Below, piece by piece: positions 33,316-35,206 of a stretch of 35,206 bases of DNA. Source of the DNA: Bacillus sp. MUM 116 (GTDB taxonomy: Bacteria > Bacillota > Bacilli > Bacillales > Cytobacillaceae); assembly GCF_001866655.1 (NCBI RefSeq), contig NZ_MLYR01000077.1, positions 1 to 35,206 of the forward strand. Direction: 5' to 3'. The notes under the pieces were generated by a model that had not been told where the DNA came from, ran no database searches, and was given only the letters and a program-made list of their open reading frames with translations. Each line of letters opens with the position of its first letter. Within the stretch, counting starts at the first letter, position 1. The position numbers were made by a program, and so were the translations under genes.

Positions 33316-34353
33316 TTAGACTCCTTTATGTATCCACTCCCAAGCCATATCTTTTGCAAACGGATCCTTGGTTGTTTCTAAAATCGTTGTTAATATCTCT
33401 TTTCCATTCGAAAATTGGGAAATTGACTGTCCTGCTTGATGCCGAACCCACCATGATTGATCATGTAAAAGCTCCTTCAATCTAGGAATACCTTTTTCCT
33501 CCTTTAATGTACCAATCAGCTTTGCGGCTAACATTCTCTCCTGCCATTTATCCGAATACATTAAGCACATGTATAAATCGATATTCTTTACATATCCGAT
33601 ACCTGCCAATGCCTTTAGTGCTCTTAGTTTGATTTCCCCTGAATAGTTTAAAAAGACTTTTTCAATAAAAAATTGGTAGCTTACATCTTTTTTTATCGAG
33701 AGGACATCAAGAAGCGCCAGTTTCAATGCGGCTTGCAGCTTATGATAACCTAGAACAAATTGGTCAAATTGTTTTTGTTCCAAGCGGATTAGTATACTTC
33801 GATATTCATACTCCGATAAAGTCGAAAAGTCTGTTGTTAACAACTCGTACATTTTATCGGCTTGGAAAGGAGCAAGAATTCTTAAAACATGAACCGTTTC
33901 CTCATATGAGAGTCTTCTTTTTTTTGCCATCTTATCAATACTCTCTAAGAGAGAGATCATATGGAAATCCTCAATATGATACAATGCATTCATTCGGCGG
34001 CTCCATCTTTTACTATCGAGCCGTTTTTGATAATAATCTTTCAAATAGAAGCTGGCTATTTCAGATAAGTTTTTTTTCTCTTGTTCTCCCTCTAGAACAC
34101 TTGCATACCTGCTAAGCATCTCCTCAATTGCTTTGAGCTGGGCGTTGTTTTGCGGGTGTAACACCCTTGCATATCCACCATTTGTCAGTAATTTATAAAT
34201 AATGGTATGATATTTTTTCTTGTAGGCTTCAATGGTTTGTCTTTTTTTTATATGAAATGATTTGCGAATAATAAGGTAGGTCAGTAAAATAACCAATAAA
34301 CCAATAAAGGTCAGGGTAGTAATCCCCAGATAAAAGAGCTCAGTATACAGCAT
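33316..34353 (-). CDS. HEAT-repeat membrane protein of the polysaccharide operon
   Basis: A 345-residue protein with one N-terminal membrane segment (about 7-30) and a long helical cytoplasmic part. The C-terminal third (about 205-340) shows HEAT-like helical pairs: KLRALKALAGIGY, ERMLAAKLIGTLKEEKGIPRLKELLHD and WWVRHQAGQSISQFSNG. HEAT repeats bind proteins, so it may be a scaffold or regulator of the synthase encoded three bases downstream. The ATG at 34353 is preferred to that at 34359, which is too close to AAGGATG. The arrangement recalls B. subtilis YdaL-YdaM, where a membrane protein precedes a GT2 polysaccharide synthase, but the sequence relation is not verified. Confidence 0.82.
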   Translation of the reverse strand: MLYTELFYLGITTLTFIGLLVILLTYLIIRKSFHIKKRQTIEAYKKKYHTIIYKLLTNGGYARVLHPQNNAQLKAIEEMLSRYASVLEGEQEKKNLSEIASFYLKDYYQKRLDSKRWSRRMNALYHIEDFHMISLLESIDKMAKKRRLSYEETVHVLRILAPFQADKMYELLTTDFSTLSEYEYRSILIRLEQKQFDQFVLGYHKLQAALKLALLDVLSIKKDVSYQFFIEKVFLNYSGEIKLRALKALAGIGYVKNIDLYMCLMYSDKWQERMLAAKLIGTLKEEKGIPRLKELLHDQSWWVRHQAGQSISQFSNGKEILTTILETTKDPFAKDMAWEWIHKGV

Positions 34354-34399
34354 TTTCATTCATCCTTAGCAGCAGCTTAAACATTCAGGCATTTTCCAG

Positions 34400-34915
34400 T
34401 TATGATTTAAACATTTCATTTTCCAATATGATCACTTTTTCAGCAAACGAGGTTCTGCCAATTTCCTTCGTATTCTCCACAAGTCGAAATATATTATCGC
34501 AGCATTTCATTGCACCTTTCACTAAAAGAGGGACGCCTATGGAGTCAATCTTTAGTCCTCTTGAAAAAAAACCGCCCATTGTCATCACAAATGGAACCGT
34601 TGGGGACGTATTGGAGAAGATGATTTTTTCATCGATCGCAAACTTAGATTGCATTAATAAGGTTAATTCCTTTAATGCTGGAACTACCAGTTTATTTCTT
34701 TTTCTTCCTATTGAATAGACAGAATTTCCCTCTTCATCGATTCCGTGAAAAATGATTTTTCCAAAATCGGCATGGGTTAATTTGTTAAAATATTGGACAT
34801 TTAAAATTTCTTCTTTAGTTAATTTTCGTTCGGATTGTGGTAATTGTTTTAAATGATAGGCCGCCGCCATTGAAGTTGTATGTGTGCCACCATAATCATT
34901 ATAAATATAAATCAT
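34400..34915 (-). CDS. DUF3189 family protein
   Basis: A 171-residue soluble protein of the uncharacterised DUF3189 family, recognised by its start MIYIYNDYGGTHTTSMAAAY and GRKRNKLVVPALKEL, MTMGGFFSRGLKIDSIGVPL and GAMKCCDNIFRLVENTKE blocks. It has no membrane segment or clear catalytic motif; the G-G-T-H-T start looks like a nucleotide- or phosphate-binding loop, which is a guess. The ATG at 34915 has AAAGGATG at a usual distance. Only 46 bases without a hairpin separate it from the HEAT-repeat gene, so it may be the first gene of the polysaccharide operon. Confidence 0.78.
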   Translation of the reverse strand: MIYIYNDYGGTHTTSMAAAYHLKQLPQSERKLTKEEILNVQYFNKLTHADFGKIIFHGIDEEGNSVYSIGRKRNKLVVPALKELTLLMQSKFAIDEKIIFSNTSPTVPFVMTMGGFFSRGLKIDSIGVPLLVKGAMKCCDNIFRLVENTKEIGRTSFAEKVIILENEMFKS

Positions 34916-34981
34916 GGCAATCATCCTTTTTCTTGTTGTATTTGTATATTATGGACATTTTTACGTTTGAATATTTTCAAT

Positions 34982-35022
34982 AAAAAAAAAAAGAGGCTCT
35001 CTGGGATACAGAGATACCTCTC
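34982..35022 (-). terminator. Terminator for a minus-strand gene beyond the right edge
   Basis: On the minus strand GAGAGGTATCTCT pairs with AGAGAGCCTCT and is followed by a run of about 12 T (plus-strand A-run 34982-34993). No gene in the window ends here, so it should belong to a gene to the right of 35206, with the MITE in between. Confidence 0.7.
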
Positions 35023-35026
35023 ATAT

Positions 35027-35034
35027 TTTAATAA
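35027..35034. repeat. Left 8-bp target duplication of MITE copy 2
   Basis: TTTAATAA, repeated exactly at 35198-35205. It differs from the duplication around copy 1, as independent insertions should. Confidence 0.8.
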
Positions 35035-35197
35035 GGCTCTTTTCGTAAACTTTGTTGCTTTTGGACCTTAATAAGAGTTCATTTACTAAGTTTCTAGGCA
35101 ATTTTCGCAAATGTTCTTACGAAAAGATGCCACGAATCATTTTGTTATACGGGTAGATGAACTTATACGAAAAACAACAATCTATGCGAAAATAGCC
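35035..35197. mobile_element. MITE-like element, copy 2 (163 bp)
   Basis: Begins GGCTCTTTTCG and ends CGAAAATAGCC. Over 90 percent identical to 7249-7410, same orientation, with two single-base indels at the T-runs and a small variable patch near base 40. Flanked by TTTAATAA on both sides. Confidence 0.85.
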
Positions 35198-35205
35198 TTT
35201 AATAA
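35198..35205. repeat. Right 8-bp target duplication of MITE copy 2
   Basis: TTTAATAA, identical to 35027-35034. Confidence 0.8.
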
Positions 35206-35206
35206 A

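Noticed and set aside
1..35206. CRISPR arrays, tRNA or rRNA genes, prophage or complete IS elements
   Set aside because: None seen: no regularly spaced repeats, cloverleaf-like sequences, rRNA motifs, transposase or phage structural genes.

Overview
The window reads as a chromosomal segment of an endospore-forming, low-GC Gram-positive bacterium of the Bacillaceae (Bacillus, Neobacillus or a close relative). The evidence is strong AGGAGG-type ribosome binding sites, several TTG and GTG starts, many intrinsic hairpin terminators, a spoVR gene, and gene neighbourhoods that recall Bacillus subtilis (pgcA/yhdB/spoVR, yhcU/yhcT, ykaA/pit, adeR/ald). I see no rRNA, tRNA, CRISPR array, prophage or complete insertion sequence. 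Assignments rest on motif reading and memory of families, not on searches.

Layout from left to right. 1-4.4 kb: a truncated structured repeat, a coiled-coil protein, an orphan OmpR-type response regulator, a small anchored protein, a DUF445 membrane protein, a small heme-copper-oxidase-like membrane protein and a YtkA-like lipoprotein. 4.4-7.2 kb: the ycgR-ycgQ permease pair with a His-rich loop, and an exported HAD acid phosphatase. 7.2-11.8 kb: an insertion-like repeat, then an alanine module (alaP-like permease, AdeR-type activator, ald). 11.8-19.5 kb: a secreted glycosidase-like protein, spoVR, an exported M14 carboxypeptidase, yhdB, pgcA, yhcU, yhcT and a full copy of the structured repeat. 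19.6-23.5 kb: a GlsB-type membrane protein, a pirin, the DUF47-Pit phosphate pair and a short YitT-type protein. 23.8-28.6 kb: a POT peptide transporter, a remnant of a second YitT gene and a SwrC-like RND exporter. 28.7-34.9 kb: a four-gene minus-strand unit (DUF3189, HEAT-repeat membrane protein, processive family 2 glycosyltransferase, 1079-residue anchored glycosidase-like protein with a C-terminal carbohydrate-binding-like domain). The window closes with a second copy of the insertion-like repeat.

The best candidate for a little-described system is the last operon. Its glycosyltransferase carries the D, DxD, ED and QxxRW motifs of hyaluronan/PNAG/cellulose-type synthases. It is translationally coupled to a large extracytoplasmic glycosidase-like protein and to a membrane HEAT-repeat protein, which suggests a compact Gram-positive machine for making and trimming an extracellular polysaccharide.

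Two repeat families are the other strong signals. One is a 162-163 bp element with terminal inverted repeats, present twice, each copy bracketed by its own perfect 8-bp AT-rich duplication (TTAAGTAA and TTTAATAA). That is a MITE signature, probably of ISL3 type. The other is a ~120-nt nested-hairpin repeat, at the left edge and at 19.45 kb, in which a paired compensatory change between copies supports a conserved RNA or DNA fold. Several perfect or near-perfect palindromes sit in promoter regions (adeR, yhcU/yhcT, pirin, swrC-like) and are reported as candidate operators.
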